Shown: positions 18,728 to 30,800, counted from the first letter of the stretch. The stretch: 64,000 bases of DNA from Lepidodermella squamata (GCA_047495785.1 JBLDXI010000084.1:49964-113963); one strand, 5' to 3'. Notes: generated by a model not told the origin, from the sequence alone. Numbers and translations are program-made.

Positions 18728-20093
18728 TCATGTCAATATTCGACATAAAAACCTACAAAACCAACATATTTAACTTTTAACTATATAGGGTTCCCAATAA
18801 GCATCAAGCATCTGCTGTGAACACAGAGCTACGCAGCTGAAAAGGGCAAGAAAAACTGATAAAGTACACATTTTTTAAAGCGAAAGTCGATAATAAAATT
18901 CCACCCTAAATTGTCAGCTATAAAGTTTTCTGTATTTCCAAGCATACAGTAACGCTTTTCCTATATCGTTTTAAGTCTAAATCATAGGAGGAAGACGCTA
19001 TTACTGTGTCTTGTAAGCATTAAAAAGATCTACACTTAAGCGGTGAATCTAGAAATCTGCATAAATGTCCTTCGGCATTTATAAACATTTGTTTAAACGG
19101 TTTGGCTTAACTTCATATGAACTAGAACCAATATGTATTAAGTTATGTCAAACTCCATTTACAGCAGCAGCAGCAACAAGACATGGATAAACGATAAACG
19201 ATAAACGCCATTCGCCATTGGCCAATTATATTCTGCATAACAGTTGTGATGGCATGGGAAAACAGCGATTATGATTATGAGAAGCCTTGGAAATAGAAAA
19301 TATTTTCAAATAGAAAACAGAAAAGGCTGGAGTGGTTGCTGGGTGCATCCGTATCGATGGCTCTCGATCATCTCGGTCACCTCTCCAACACACATCGCTA
19401 GGCATTTAACATTAACATGAGCATTAACACAAGTCAAGGGATAAGTGAGAAGATCATGACTACTGAATCCTTTGGTTGACGAAAAGATGCATGAAAGAAA
19501 TGGAAAAAAATTGAAGTTCCCGCGGACTTGTTCCTGGACAAGGACCCTCCATTTCGTGCAATAAATCATTCGTAAAATATTTCTAACAGCCATTCAGAAT
19601 GTTTATTGAAATATAACTAAAGCAAAAGCTATAATTTGCGAAACTTTCGGTGTCAATAATTAATGAATAAATTAAGTTTACTGTTGTTGTCAGGCGACAG
19701 AGTTGTTGGGTGCGATCGAAAGGTCCTAAATCCCAGTAAAGCTACGAGTTCCAGTCAAAAGGAATGCCAAACTACATTCTACAGTTTTCTTGACTACCTA
19801 GTACGCTTACATTCTCTATTATGGCGCTGACTTGCCCGGAGCAACTGCGTACTCATATCCCACGTCAAGCGGGAGAGATGAGAATTGCTTATATGTAATT
19901 TGTAGTTTTTACCGGGATTTCGTGAAATAATATATAATATCCATCTTTTAGCTCGAAAAAGCTCAATCGCGTGCCACAAGTTGCACAAAGGAAAGAGAAA
20001 GATTACTGCGGAAAGAATAAAGAGGCCCCACATTTACCAATACCCAAATTTTCTAATCTGCTTTTAGTGCATTTGCTACAAAGTGTTTGAATA
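18728..20093. other. divergent intergenic region between WAPL and the COMMD10-like gene
   Basis: No coding segment was recognised on either strand. A purine-rich copy of the dispersed repeat lies at 19,985-20,024, and a TTTTAG acceptor-like site at 20,061-20,066 could end a 5' untranslated intron of the downstream gene. Promoters of both genes should be here. Confidence 0.5.
19985..20024 (+). repeat. dispersed purine-rich repeat, partial copy
   Basis: GGAAAGAGAAAGATTACTGC followed by GGAAAGAATAAAGAG. It matches the 3' half of the copies at 20,571, 30,735 and 31,451, and lies about 70 bp upstream of an ATG. Confidence 0.6.
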
Positions 20094-20345
20094 ATGCCAT
20101 CAGAGAACGAAAAATTGGATCAAACTTTAAATTTGCAAAGTGTCGGTTGGCAGTTGGGCATATCTGCGGCTGCTTCCAATCAAGCGAAATACGCCGAGCC
20201 ATTCAGCGTTTTACAATTAAAGCTGAGCTCTGATTGTAGCTCGGGAGAAAAACAGCTTCAAATGGAATTGAACCACGATTCCCTTGTGAAACTGTACAAC
20301 GAAATGGAGGCTATTCAACAACAACTTGATACATTAGCCGGTTGA
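20094..20345 (+). CDS. COMMD10: COMM-domain protein, COMMD10-like, COMM domain only
   Basis: COMMD proteins form the Commander complex with the retriever and CCDC22/CCDC93 subunits in endosomal recycling. The 83 residues read as a single COMM domain, with QSVGWQLGISAA near residue 16, a VLQLKLSS strand, and the end LVKLYNEMEAIQQQLDTLAG. This last segment resembles the COMMD10 C-terminus closely. Human COMMD10 is about 200 residues, so the N-terminal helical domain is absent. An in-frame stop 6 nt before the ATG means the protein either starts here or is joined to upstream exons by a splice inside this exon, which I did not find. The nearest match by length alone would be COMMD6, but the C-terminal wording fits COMMD10 better. 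Confidence 0.75.
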   Translation: MPSENEKLDQTLNLQSVGWQLGISAAASNQAKYAEPFSVLQLKLSSDCSSGEKQLQMELNHDSLVKLYNEMEAIQQQLDTLAG

Positions 20346-20480
20346 TACATTGCATCGTCGCTGTTAAACGCCTCAATTACGCTCTAAATTATAGGCTTTT
20401 TACGCAGTTGATTACAATGGCTTGCCAATCGTAACCAACCTTGTTCTTTCTCATGTTTCCAATTTTAGGTGTAACTTAAT

Positions 20481-20550
20481 GATATTTACACACGAGCGAA
20501 AAAGCGCCGCAATCTGAACTGATATCAACATTCGCGGTTCGCTCAAATTA
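20481..20550 (+). pseudogene. duplicated fragment of the tetraspanin exon
   Basis: About 70 bp matches 20,829-20,900 inside the tetraspanin second exon, including CAATCTGAACTGATATCAAC without change, with scattered substitutions and a 3-bp gap elsewhere. It lies 160 bp upstream of the tetraspanin start codon in the same orientation. It is too short to encode anything. Confidence 0.85.
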
Positions 20551-20570
20551 AATCACGTGACGCGACTTGC

Positions 20571-20635
20571 GAGCAGCAGGGCCTTGAAAGACGGAAAGAT
20601 AGGAAAGAGAAAGATCAAGTTGAAAGAATAAATAA
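20571..20635 (+). repeat. dispersed purine-rich repeat copy
   Basis: GAGCAGCAGGGCC, then tandem AAAGACGGAAAGAT and GGAAAGAGAAAGAT, then AAAGAATAAA. It ends 8 bp before the tetraspanin ATG, so it probably forms part of its 5' untranslated region. Read on the other strand it is a polypyrimidine tract ending near TTTCAAGGCCC. Confidence 0.75.
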
Positions 20636-20642
20636 GTGAGAC

Positions 20643-21629
20643 ATGGCAAAGTTATCGTCGCTGTCATGTTTGCGTTTGTCCTTTTCCTTTTTCAGGTAGG
20701 TCATTCGCTTATTGAATTTAAAAAAATTCAAATAATTTTGTTATGTCGTTAGCACCTTGACGTTCTCGATCGGATGCGGGCTTATCGCGCTAGGAGTATA
20801 CGTCCTCCTCGGAGGTCTGCGAGATCTAGATATTTACACGCGAACGATTGAAAAAGCCCCACAATCTGAACTGATATCAACATTCGCCGTTTGCTTAATA
20901 GCCGCTGGCTCGTGCGCCAGCCTTGTTTCCTTTCTCGGTTGCTGTGGTGCTGCGACGTCGTCTCGCGGAATGCTTCTTGCCTATGCTGCTATTCTGTCGT
21001 CGATAGTCGCAGCTCAGCTGATCTTGCTAGGTCTGGGCGCAATTTTCCGCAAGGACATTGACGCGTTTTTGCGACGCGAAATTAGCCGAGATATCATTCA
21101 ACGCTACCGAGCTGATGTGCGAGTGGCTAAAGCGTGGGATCGTCTGCAATCGAGCATGATGTGCTGTGGCGTGCAGTCGCCTCGTGATTGGCAGTCTTCG
21201 ACGGCTGAGGGCGGCAGTTCGGATTCGATTCCAGCATCGTGTTGCCGAGAGCCTACGGAGGAATGCCCGATGGATAGCGCGTACGCCGCTGGATGTTACG
21301 ACACTTTTGTGAAAATGCTATTCGTCGATCGGTACCACATTCTCATGGGCGTGTTTGGCTCGCTAGTGGGTCTTCAAGCCTTGTCGCTGTTCATCGTATT
21401 CGTATTAGTTCGAATGCTAGCTAGGCAGCTATCGAGACGAGCCGCATTCAGGCGAAATAGCAGTGACGAAGATGCAGCGCTAGTGAGCAATAACAACACT
21501 GCTTCACGGCGGCAAAACTCGGAACCAGCCTTGAATAATGCTGTGGGGAATGTCGAGGCCAACGCACCGTTGATCTCGAATGGTCAGATTTCAGCGATAT
21601 CAGGCGCTCGTTACTATCAACGCGAATAA
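20643..21629 (+). CDS. tetraspanin
   Basis: Four-pass plasma-membrane or endosomal scaffold. Two exons, 20643-20695 and 20753-21629, split by a 57-bp intron and joined in phase 2, give 309 residues. The first exon encodes the usual short cytoplasmic N-terminus MAKLSSLSCLR. Membrane helices lie at about residues 12-40, 56-82, 88-115 and 210-240. The large extracellular loop carries the diagnostic CCG at about 155-157, PASCC at about 178-182 and a further pair of cysteines near 189 and 199. The C-terminal tail of about 65 residues is long for the family, polar and asparagine/serine-rich. The orthologue class is not clear. A fragment of exon 2 is duplicated just upstream. Confidence 0.92.
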
Positions 21630-22387
21630 GCTCATGATTTCCTGCCTGTTGTCAACATTCTTTTACGAATGTATTCTCAATTGCTCTTGCGAACATTTCG
21701 GCTCTCATTTTTCATGGTTATTCTTGTTGTTGACTATGTTTGTGAAAAAAATCATTTTGAAATCTCAGCGTTGTTCTTTTGACCCATTGTCAATATGAAG
21801 ATGCTCAACCGACTTTGTTGCCCTGCTTGATTTTCTTTCTCATTTATTGATATTATCATAACCCGTATTATAATATATCGTTCGAAAAAGGTGCATAGCG
21901 TAGTTTGTATTACGAATCATTGAAATGTCATCGGCTGCTACTTTCCATTTTTGCTGTTGATTTTTGTTCCCGCAAATGTGTCTAGTCGCACAGTTTTACA
22001 GACGTCGAATGATGAATTTTACCATTTTCTATATATGTATCTGTTTTATTTAACCATCCTAATGCTGCCCTGTTAATTTTCTTACCACTGCAGAGTTGAT
22101 ATTATCTTTATTGCTATTGTTAGTCTTATTATTGTGCCGTTATTCAACAAAAAAAACTGCATCATGTTACTACTATTTTCCCAAAAAGTTGTGATGCTCA
22201 TGCGACGCGGATGATGATGATGATTATTGTAAACGAATTGTCGACGACCTTTCATTTTTTTCACTCTCCATCATTGAATTTTTTCCGTTTCAATCGATTG
22301 ATTATTAGAAAGCGCAAGAAAAACTTGTTTCTAACGATTGCCATGTTTTTTTTATTTAGATAAATTTGTTAGAGAGTTAGTTGTTGG
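21630..22387. other. spacer between tetraspanin and SF3B6
   Basis: AT-rich, with no coding segment or repeat recognised. It should hold the tetraspanin polyadenylation site and the SF3B6 promoter. Confidence 0.5.
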
Positions 22388-22902
22388 ATGGCGTTTGCGA
22401 ATCAGAACAAGAAGGCGAATGTAAGTTGTGTGTTGTATCTTTCAATACAAGTTATAATGATTTGTGTGCTTATTTGACAGATTCGCCTGCCGCCGGAAGT
22501 GAACCGCATTCTGTACGTGAAGAACCTGCCGTTCAAGATCACGGCGGACGAAATGTACGACATTTTCGGCAAGTACGGCGCGATCCGGCAGATCCGGCTG
22601 GGCGCGACGCCGGAGACGCGCGGCACCGCCTTCGTCGTCTACGAGGACATTTTCGACGCGAAGAACGCGTGCGACCACTTGTCCGGCTTCAACGTCTGCG
22701 ATCGCTACCTCGTCGTGCTCTACTACCAACCCACCAAGGCGTAAGTAGTTGTTTTTCAGTGTTTCTCTTCACTTGTGTTTCACTAACTCGTGTTTGACTG
22801 GCTGTGGCTTTTTGCAGGTACGCGGCCGCCGACCTCGACAAGCAGCAGGCCGAGCTGACGAAACTCAAGGCCAAGTTCAACCTGGCGACGCCGCAAATCT
22901 AG
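22388..22902 (+). CDS. SF3B6: splicing factor 3B subunit 6 (p14/SF3b14)
   Basis: SF3B6 is the U2 snRNP subunit that sits next to the branch-point adenosine. Three exons, 22388-22420, 22481-22740 and 22818-22902, have GTAAGT donors and join in phase. They give 125 residues, exactly the usual length. One RRM fills the middle: [10 protein letters not shown] is RNP2 and [10 protein letters not shown] is RNP1. The stretch [18 protein letters not shown] is diagnostic for this family. The C-terminal helix has the expected charged lysine-rich character. I see no anomaly. Confidence 0.97.
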
Positions 22903-25297
22903 CCGAGCTGTCAGTTGGCTTTTTTATACACGTAACAATGTACACATTCGAATACTGTTCTTGGTGATTAGAACAATAATAAAAATCGTCACTTTGTATA
23001 ACGACATGTGCGATTTCAATACGAGTGTTTTGTTATGCTTTTCAGCTGTTATGCTGTTTGTTCACCTAATTCAGGCGAATGTGAAAGGGAGACAGCGGTT
23101 GAACAGTAGCTGTTATGGTTCATCGATCAACAACCGATTCAGGACGAATCGGCCGGGAAGGCTATATTGATGATGATGCAGGAGTTGATACGCATCACTT
23201 TAAAAAAATGTTACCTTCCCAGCCCCGTCCTTTATTCTCCGTCGCTGACACTATCATCTAGTATCTAGTGCTGCCGTGCCACGTCATCTGATGAAGTAAC
23301 GCGAGATTGCGCTGAATGATCCCCTTTCAATGTGACGTGAGAGCACGAGCCCGCAAAATCCTCTGATCACAGGAACGGCAACTCGGCCCAGAATTGGTTG
23401 AATTTAACAAACCTGAAAAGTTGTTGCGAATCGTTAGATAGCTTTCGACATAGACATAATTAGATGCATAAATTCGAAGAGGGCGCCGACCCCTCACTAA
23501 AAGCCTGGGCGCAGAGAGACGACGGGCGAAAGGTTGCTGGCGCCTAACAATACCGATACATATACATACATACCTTTACCTGAGCGCGCAACCTACAGAA
23601 ACAACAAATATTATGGGTTGATTGGTTTATGCGTGGCCGTAAAATCATCATCGCGTATGATCGTTATGAGGATGATGATGCGCGGCAGGCGGGCGCTGTC
23701 TGCGTGGCTCCGAAATGTAACGAATACTGTTACTTACCAGCTTCAGGGAGAAACGGTGGGGCGAAAACAAGCGCGAAAACAAACATCAACAAGACGGGGA
23801 ATAGCGGAGAAACGGAGACTGCTTATAGCTCTAGCGAAGGCAACAAGCCAGTGGGCTCGCCCCAGGTGCCGGCCATTATCGGCTGATGAGCCGCCAAAAA
23901 ACACGGCCGCTCGTTTTAATTATCTCCCGATGCTTATTGTTTTCTGCTCAACCGGTGAGATGTTTTGCGGCCGAGTGAGATGTGATAACCGCAGGCTACC
24001 ATGCTAATCAACAAGCGTATACTAGTGGCAATCGCTCGGCAATCGCTACTGAAAAAACTGCGGCGCCTCGCGATTACGCATGAGCAGTGTTAGGCGATCT
24101 TGCTGATCACTGATTGACCCATTACCGAAAAGAATGGGTGATCGTGCTTCTTCGTTTTATTTTTGAATTATTACTATGAGAGGGTGCGCTCGGTGGTGCG
24201 CGAAGTTGCAAGTAGTTGCGCCATGTAAGCATATATAAGAATGTGGTAAGAATATGTTGACTAATCGACTCTGCGCGAAATTCATCGCCGTTATCAGCAG
24301 CAGCAGCAGCAGCAGCAATTCGATTAACGCCTCGCGACATTGCTTCGAGTGTTTGGTCGCGATTTCTTGATTAACCAGAAAGGCGCCGGCATGAATTTAG
24401 TAATAATCGCATTAGTTGCTCGCTGTTCGCGTGTTCGCCTCGCCGCTTCGCACTTGAGCGTTTTTTGTTTGCAAATACTATACAACTACTGCTTTCGCCT
24501 TTGTGTTCGCCGCAATCACTGTTTCTGTTGTCGCCCAAATATCGTTGTAGCTGCGGCAGTTGTAGTAGTAGCATTAGTAGTAGTAGTAGTAGTAGTATTC
24601 GTTTTTCGCCGGTTAAACGGCGCTGCTTGCGTCGTTAGCGCCGGCCATTAGCAGTAGCGGCCAATATAACGCAAGAATAACGCCCGTGATAGCGAGACTC
24701 GAAGTAAAACAGCGTGATTGCGGAATAACGACGCGTGAAGCGATCGCTAACGAGCCAGCCAATTGGCTTGACATTCCGATAGCCGATAGCCATATCGATA
24801 TCGCCGCTTACTTTATATTTTCGCGTTCTTTCTTGTTCTCGGCTGCTCCGCCTTCGTATTGCGACATTATTTCTCTCTTCTCACGCTGTGTCATGCTATT
24901 TCTGTGGCTGGGTCGCATTACGCATGGCGATGATGTATCTTCTACTGCCTTGTTTACAGTGTATCGAATAGCGCCGGTCAATCGCGCTTCCGCAACCACC
25001 CTCTCAATATCGCTTTTTTCGGATCGTGGCCGGTGTCCTCATGTCGTCCTCACTACCATCATCTGGCCTATATTTTTGCTATTGTTTGTCCTTGTGTGTC
25101 CGAAGAGCGTAATAATTTGTCTCGATTTTTACGTCAAGTAGGTAAATATATACATACTTATCTGTGTAATTCTTTTGCGCTTACGTATGCTTGCGTTATG
25201 AATCGCCTGGTTTGATGGCGCCTTTCAGAGCTGGCTGGCACAGAAATGCACAAGTCATCGATGCTTTGACTCGATCGGCTGTTGAGAAGAGGTGTTG
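22903..25297. other. 2.4-kb spacer between SF3B6 and the SLC10-like gene
   Basis: Open frames occur (for example 23,534-24,007 and 24,686-25,141), but their translations have no domain, biased residues or splice support. Microsatellites include (CAG)n at 24,295-24,317 and (GTA)n at 24,560-24,600. A CGC/GCC-rich, gene-promoter-like stretch at 24,350-25,060 precedes the next gene. Confidence 0.45.
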
Positions 25298-28200
25298 ATG
25301 CCTCCGCTCGGAACCTCGCTACTCCTGTTTTTCAGCCTGCTGTTACTACTGCTGCTGTTCGATGCGACGCTGGCTGGATCGCAACAGCCGCGCTTCGCTT
25401 TCCTCGCCGCCGCCCCGCCGCCGGCGCCGGATTTTGGATCTCTTTTCATCGAAGCGGTAAGTCCAAACTCAATGATGTCTCAAAAAAATTGCGTATACCT
25501 GAATTTGTGCCATACGACGGGCCTTACTTCATTTCCCTCTCAAAAATTGGTCGCTTTTGCTGGAATTTATTTCTAGCGGCACCTTAATTCCTTGTCACCT
25601 TAATATCTCAATTTCATTTCTTAAATTTGGGAAAAATTACTCGTAAAATATTACACATTGCATCAGAAAATCATTGCAATTTTCACTAAAAAACGCAAAA
25701 ACAACCTATGAGCTACATCTTGATCTAGATTCTGATTTCGGGTAAAGTAACACGCCTGCAGTTTTTATCAATAGGTTCAACGGTTGCAAATAGTATTTGA
25801 TTAGAATGATTAGGATGTTATTCAAAGAAAATTTCCTAGCAGTCATCTTTCAACAGAGGCAAATTCCCCATATTTGTGCCCAGATTTGAGCCAAGATGCG
25901 AGGATAACAGTAGTTGCTTGCAGCTCCTAGAATCGACCTTGCAACATAAAGAGACGGAACTTGATTTGCTTTTAAATTCCCATCGAAAGGTTTCAATGTC
26001 GATCGTGTTTCCCAATCCTAGCAATTCGAAATGCTAGAATTGTTATTCCAATGGATTCGAGTTACCTTCATTAAAAGCCTTATCTTCGAATTACCTATTC
26101 TTGATTTACATCAGGTGCTCAATGGAACGCGAACAGCCGTGGAGCGATTCCTGGCGACCGCGGAGGACGGGTCGTCGTTGTGCCACGCGCTGTCGCTGCG
26201 CCTCGACAACCGGCCCGTCGCCAATTTTTCCACGCTGCAGGTGCGTCCTTCGAATACTTATCGGGTATTTCATGCGGGGCAGTATTCAGTATTCAGTTTT
26301 CAGTTTAAAGCCAAGTGGGCGGAGGCAACATTTTGCAAATCAAGTAAAATGAAGCTAGCCAAGCGATCAATTCGAAGCCATTTTTTGCCGAATGTACTTG
26401 AATCGGTCCACTTCTTTTTTAGGTGCTAATGATAGACCAACAGCGCGTGCAGATGCGCGTGCGAGCCGCGCCCGGCTTCTGCCGTCTGCGCCTCGTCGTC
26501 GCCGGCGCCCCGCTTCCATCCGTACGATTGAACATCCTGAGCGGAGGGCCGCCCATTGCTTACCTGAGGCCCGCGTCCCCGGCAGCAGGCGCCGCCGCAG
26601 CAGCTGCGCTAGAGCAGCCAGTGCCAGGCGTCGACTACCCATCAGCAGCGGAGGCACCTGAAACAATGGTCGAGGACGCCGAGGTGCCCGGCGATATCTG
26701 GTTCGGCGGCGGCGGCGACGACAACAGCGCCTCATCGCCGGTGATGGAGCGCGGCGTGATGTTCAACCTGACGGCAGGCGAGGCGCTCGAGTTCGGCGCC
26801 GAGCTCATCGGAGACTTTCTCGGCTACGCCACCGTCGCCCTGCAACTGCAGCAGAACGCCACCGCGTGGGCCGAGCTCTACCGCCTGCGCATCTCCGTAA
26901 GTTTCAGGCTTTTATGCTTATCTTTCTCTCGTCAATTTATCAGCTTTCATCTGATTCTGTATGATTTGTCTAGGTTGCTCGCGTACAACCACTGGCGCAT
27001 TTCGCTCTGCACCAGTCGACCGTGGTCGTGCTGTTCCTGGCGAACCTTGCCGCCGGCCTGCACACCGACGCGGCTCTGTTGCGCGCGGCGCTGCGCTCGA
27101 CCGGCGCCGGCGTGTTCGCCGCCCTCGTCGCCAAACTCGGCGTCGCGCCGCTCGTCGTCGGCGCGCTCTTCCGCTGGCACGAGTTCGCGCCCGACCTGTC
27201 CGCGGCCGGGCTCTTCGCCGCCGTGTTCGCGCCCTCCGGCCTCGAAGCCGTGCTGCACGTCGTCCTGCTGACGGCGCCCACCGCCTCGTCGTCGTCATCA
27301 GCCGCGCAGTCACTGAGCCGGTCGCAGTCGCTGACGCAGGCATGGCCGCCCCGCCACCACCTGCAACGCATCGCCTCGCTGCGCCTAGCCGCCTCGGAGG
27401 CTGAGCTGGGCCACGCGCTCGCCGTCGCAGCCTCGGTCGCTGCGTCGGCCTGTCTAGGCGTCGCCGCTCTCGCCAGTCTGCCACTCGCCGTCTACGTCGC
27501 ACGGGGCGCATCTCTGCCGGCTAGCCTGATCGACGATGCCGGCGACAAGTTTCTATTCTTCGAAGCCGCACCGCCTGGCTTTGAAGTGCTGCCCTACGCC
27601 GCGCTCGCCATCTCGCTCGGCTGCCTGCTGCTGCCGTTCGCAGTCGGCACCGTCATCCGCCATCGGTGGCGCGAGGCAGCTGCCCGCCTAGACGCGTAAG
27701 TTTTTTCGGCTATCAGCAATCAGCTCTCTCTAATATACCTACATTTTATTTTTCTAGGTGCCTGTTAGCTGTTGTTGCCGTCGGCCTCGTGCACATGTGC
27801 GTCGCCCATGGGCTGGCAAATATCGGCCACGTGCTAGCCTACGCGACGTGGTCGACGCTGTTCGCCGGCGCGTGTCTCTGCCTCGCATCCGCCGCAGCCG
27901 CCGCGGTCTTGGCGCTGTGTCTGCGACAACGGGCGCCCGTCGTCATCGCCGCCGCCGTCGTGGTCGCCATGCCGAATGTCACGATCGCGCTGCAACTGCT
28001 GCAAGCCAACCTGGAACCGCCGGCGACCGACCTCGCCGCGATGCTGCCGACTGCCGCGTCGCTGCTCGTGCAGGTGCCGCTGCTGTCCATCGCCCTCGTG
28101 CGCTACCTCATCGCCGCGTGCTGCATGCGCCGCGACGGCAAGAAGGCCGCGAAGCAGTTCGAGTTGTCTCGGCCACGCCTCGACACGGCTGAGTCGTACA

Positions 28201-29256
28201 ACAAGCAGTCTGCCGGTGACCGCACGCCCACGTCGCCCTTCAACAGCGCCAGTCTGCACAGTACTACGCTCAACGAGGCCCTCGCTACGGCTGCTGCTAG
28301 TGCCAGCAACGGCTCGCCGAGCAATCACGTCTCCGCAACAACTTCTTCTTCTACCGAGTCGACGCCGAAGAAGACAACTGATGCTCCCGCTACGGCGCCG
28401 CCGCTTAGAAACCAGCCGTACCATTACGATGAAACGCTCAAGGCCGTTAGCGATTCTGACGTCGACGCGCCTGCTCGGCTCATTTCCAAGTCAGCTACGC
28501 GTCAAACTTCGTCTGTATCCACGCGCCGCAGTAGGAAAACAGCTAAAAACGTGGTATCAGCGTCCTCCGACGAAGAAATAACTAGCAAAACAGTGAGGAA
28601 TCTTCCTTATAAAGCTGGCAAGGAGATAAAAAGCGGGAAAGAGAAAGACAGGAAAGAGGAAGATGGAAAGAACAAAGAGTCGCCTGCTGTCGTTCGTTTT
28701 CACCCCCTATTCAGCGCTACGATTTCGCACCGGCATAGCAAGCAGAGCAGCGACATTGTTGTCGATGAACCGTCGTACATGCTGTTGGAAGGTGCGCAGT
28801 CACGCTTCAATTCTTCCACTCGCAGTGCCACCACTGGCCGGCCAAGTGGCAGCCAACTAAAGCAGCGCTACGTACACTTCAACGAAAACTCATCTTCTGG
28901 CTACCTCAGCAGTAACACCACCGGTATCAGCGTGGACAACGTGCAGGTTTGATGCCAATTCAATTATTTATAATCAAAACTATAAGTGCATTTTACCTTA
29001 GGATTGGAGCCGGTTTCTATCGAAAACTTCTGTGCCTGCGCAAGTGCGAACGCCGACATTGCCGGCGCGACCAATTTCGCCGACATCCACTAACACGGCT
29101 ATTCTCTCGGCGTCGCATTCAGCCAACAGTTTCGCATCGCACACGCTAGTCAGGAATAAAGAGCACGCGGGTCGCAAGACGAAAAATCGCTCTAGCATCG
29201 GTGACGCTGCCAACAACAACGCCATCGTTCCAGTTGTGCTTGAAACTGTTGTTTGA
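25298..29256 (+). CDS. SLC10 / P3-like multipass membrane protein (bile acid:sodium symporter fold)
   Basis: Six exons join in phase: 25298-25456, 26115-26240, 26423-26896, 26974-27695, 27758-28946 and 29002-29256, giving 974 residues. The last junction, a 55-bp intron, is inferred. Without splicing, the protein stops at 28952 after 891 residues. Residues 1-25 are a leucine-rich signal peptide. An extracellular domain follows to about 215, as in SLC10A3 (P3) and SLC10A5. The membrane core, about 254-580, has VLFLANLAAGLHTDAALLR, which matches the second helix and loop of the SBF family. AMPNVTIALQLLQANL lies where the family has its conserved ETGxQN helix, but the acidic and glutamine residues that bind sodium are not kept. 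The tail after 590 is serine/threonine-rich and disordered. The function may therefore not be sodium-coupled transport. The subfamily call is moderate. Confidence 0.72.
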
Positions 29257-29524
29257 TTGATTCTATGTTTTCTCATACACTTGTGCCATCATGATTGTTT
29301 CTGACTGAATATGAATCAATGTCCGCAACAACATCCACTGTATTTTTTGTTATTTTTATATCAAGTTAAGGAAGCAAATGAAGATAATAAACAATGACTA
29401 AAGCGAAGATCGGAGCCTTCGTTAATTTTGTTATAATTCAGAAATATTGAATTGTCCTGAAAGATATAGGCCGAGTAGCTTGGCCAATTCGATATTTGTC
29501 TGACGAGTACGAGCACGAGTACAG

Positions 29525-29816
29525 AGTCTATATCTGAACGGAGCCGGCCGAGATTTACGAATCGGAACGAGTCGCAGACGAGTGGAGATGAGTAAATCGA
29601 GTACGGCGAGTTCAGATATAAACGATTTACGAGTGCTGTATCAAAAAATATTGCATGAGCAATATCAAAAAATACTAACACTATATTTTTGAAACGAATG
29701 CTATATTTTTATAACATTCGTATATCTGAACTCGTCGTACTCGATTTACTCATCTCTACTCGCCTCCGGCTCGTTTCGATTCGTAAATCCCGGCCGGCTC
29801 CGTTCAGATATGAACT
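29525..29816. mobile_element. fold-back element with ~95-bp inverted arms
   Basis: Left arm 29,525-29,620 and right arm 29,720-29,816 are inverted copies with a few mismatches (shared core GATGAGTAAATCGAGTACG). The spacer of about 100 bp is AT-rich. No open frame. Probably a MITE. Confidence 0.75.
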
Positions 29817-30082
29817 CTTTACTAATGTTATACCATACAAATATGAATTAGTGAAATTGCATTAAGTATTGAATTGTCTGAGTTTCGAAAGCTCCTCAGG
29901 GTGCGATCAAGAAATGTAAGAATGTCAAGCGCACTCCGAAGCTAAGGCCGTCATGAGACATGACAACGAATTCGATTTGTTACAAATATCACAAGAAGTA
30001 CGCGGCCTTCAACCATCGAATTATAAGGCACTGCCTTCTATTTTTTCGGAGGGTTTGCGCGCGTTCGCCACCGTTGTTTATC

Positions 30083-30172
30083 GGGTCCCCAAAACGTCAT
30101 CATAATGAAAAAATGTGTCCCTTTCTGGTCATATCTATTGTTTTTGACGTCATGATGACGTTTTGGGGACCC
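30083..30172. mobile_element. short inverted repeat with perfect 21-bp arms
   Basis: Arms at 30,083-30,103 and 30,152-30,172 are exact reverse complements (core GGTCCCCAAAACGTCATC) around a 48-bp loop. Either a small MITE or a transcribed hairpin. Confidence 0.6.
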
Positions 30173-30734
30173 GTTGCGAGCGGGTGCAATCCAGAAAATT
30201 GAATTACTCGCCTGCTCAAGATCAATGGAAAGCAGGCCTTAAATTCTTAGGATAGGTTTGCCCCTGCCTTTATTTCGGTCCTGCCTTGTAATTCGGTAAT
30301 GGTATTCATTCATGGGTGCGCGATAAAATATAGATGAAAGATTTATCTCTATATCACCTGCTCGAACTTTCTTGAAGCGTCTTCGAAGCGATGCTTCCAT
30401 GCTCTCGGTTTAACACCGGCTGTCCACTTGTTCATATCACTAGCTTCACAGCTTCCAGATGGGGAATTCTCAAGTCACCGTGGGTGGCTTAGCGTCAAAG
30501 TTCAAAGCCGTTCGGTGTCGGTGAACCTTCAAAATCAAATAAACAAACTACCCTGAACCCTGAAACTGAAATCGCAGAAGCTTATCAGCCGAAGATTCGC
30601 GATACCATGCAGCAAAACGACACGCGAAAATTGTATACAAATTTATTCATAAATGTTAATTATTAATTTAGTTGACGAAATTGTGGTTTAATTTTCAACC
30701 TTGACAACACTTCATGCCGGTTTTTTCACTGGGC

Positions 30735-30800
30735 TGCGAGCAGCAGGGCCTGAAAGAGAAAGATAGGAAAGAGGAAGATGAACCTTGCAAGAATAAAGAG
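30735..30800 (+). repeat. dispersed purine-rich repeat copy
   Basis: GCGAGCAGCAGGGCCTGAAA, then GAGAAAGATAGGAAAGAGG and GCAAGAATAAAGAGCATG. Full-length by comparison with 20,571 and 31,451. On the minus strand it reads as a polypyrimidine tract followed by TTTCAG and GCCCTGCTGCTCGC. Confidence 0.75.

Noticed and set aside
23534-25141. Open frames between SF3B6 and the SLC10-like gene
   Set aside because: No recognisable domain, no splice context and arginine- or cysteine-rich wording typical of non-coding GC-rich DNA.
26918-28424. Minus-strand arginine-rich frames opposite the SLC10-like gene
   Set aside because: Antisense of GC-rich exons; the plus strand shows a signal peptide and membrane helices.
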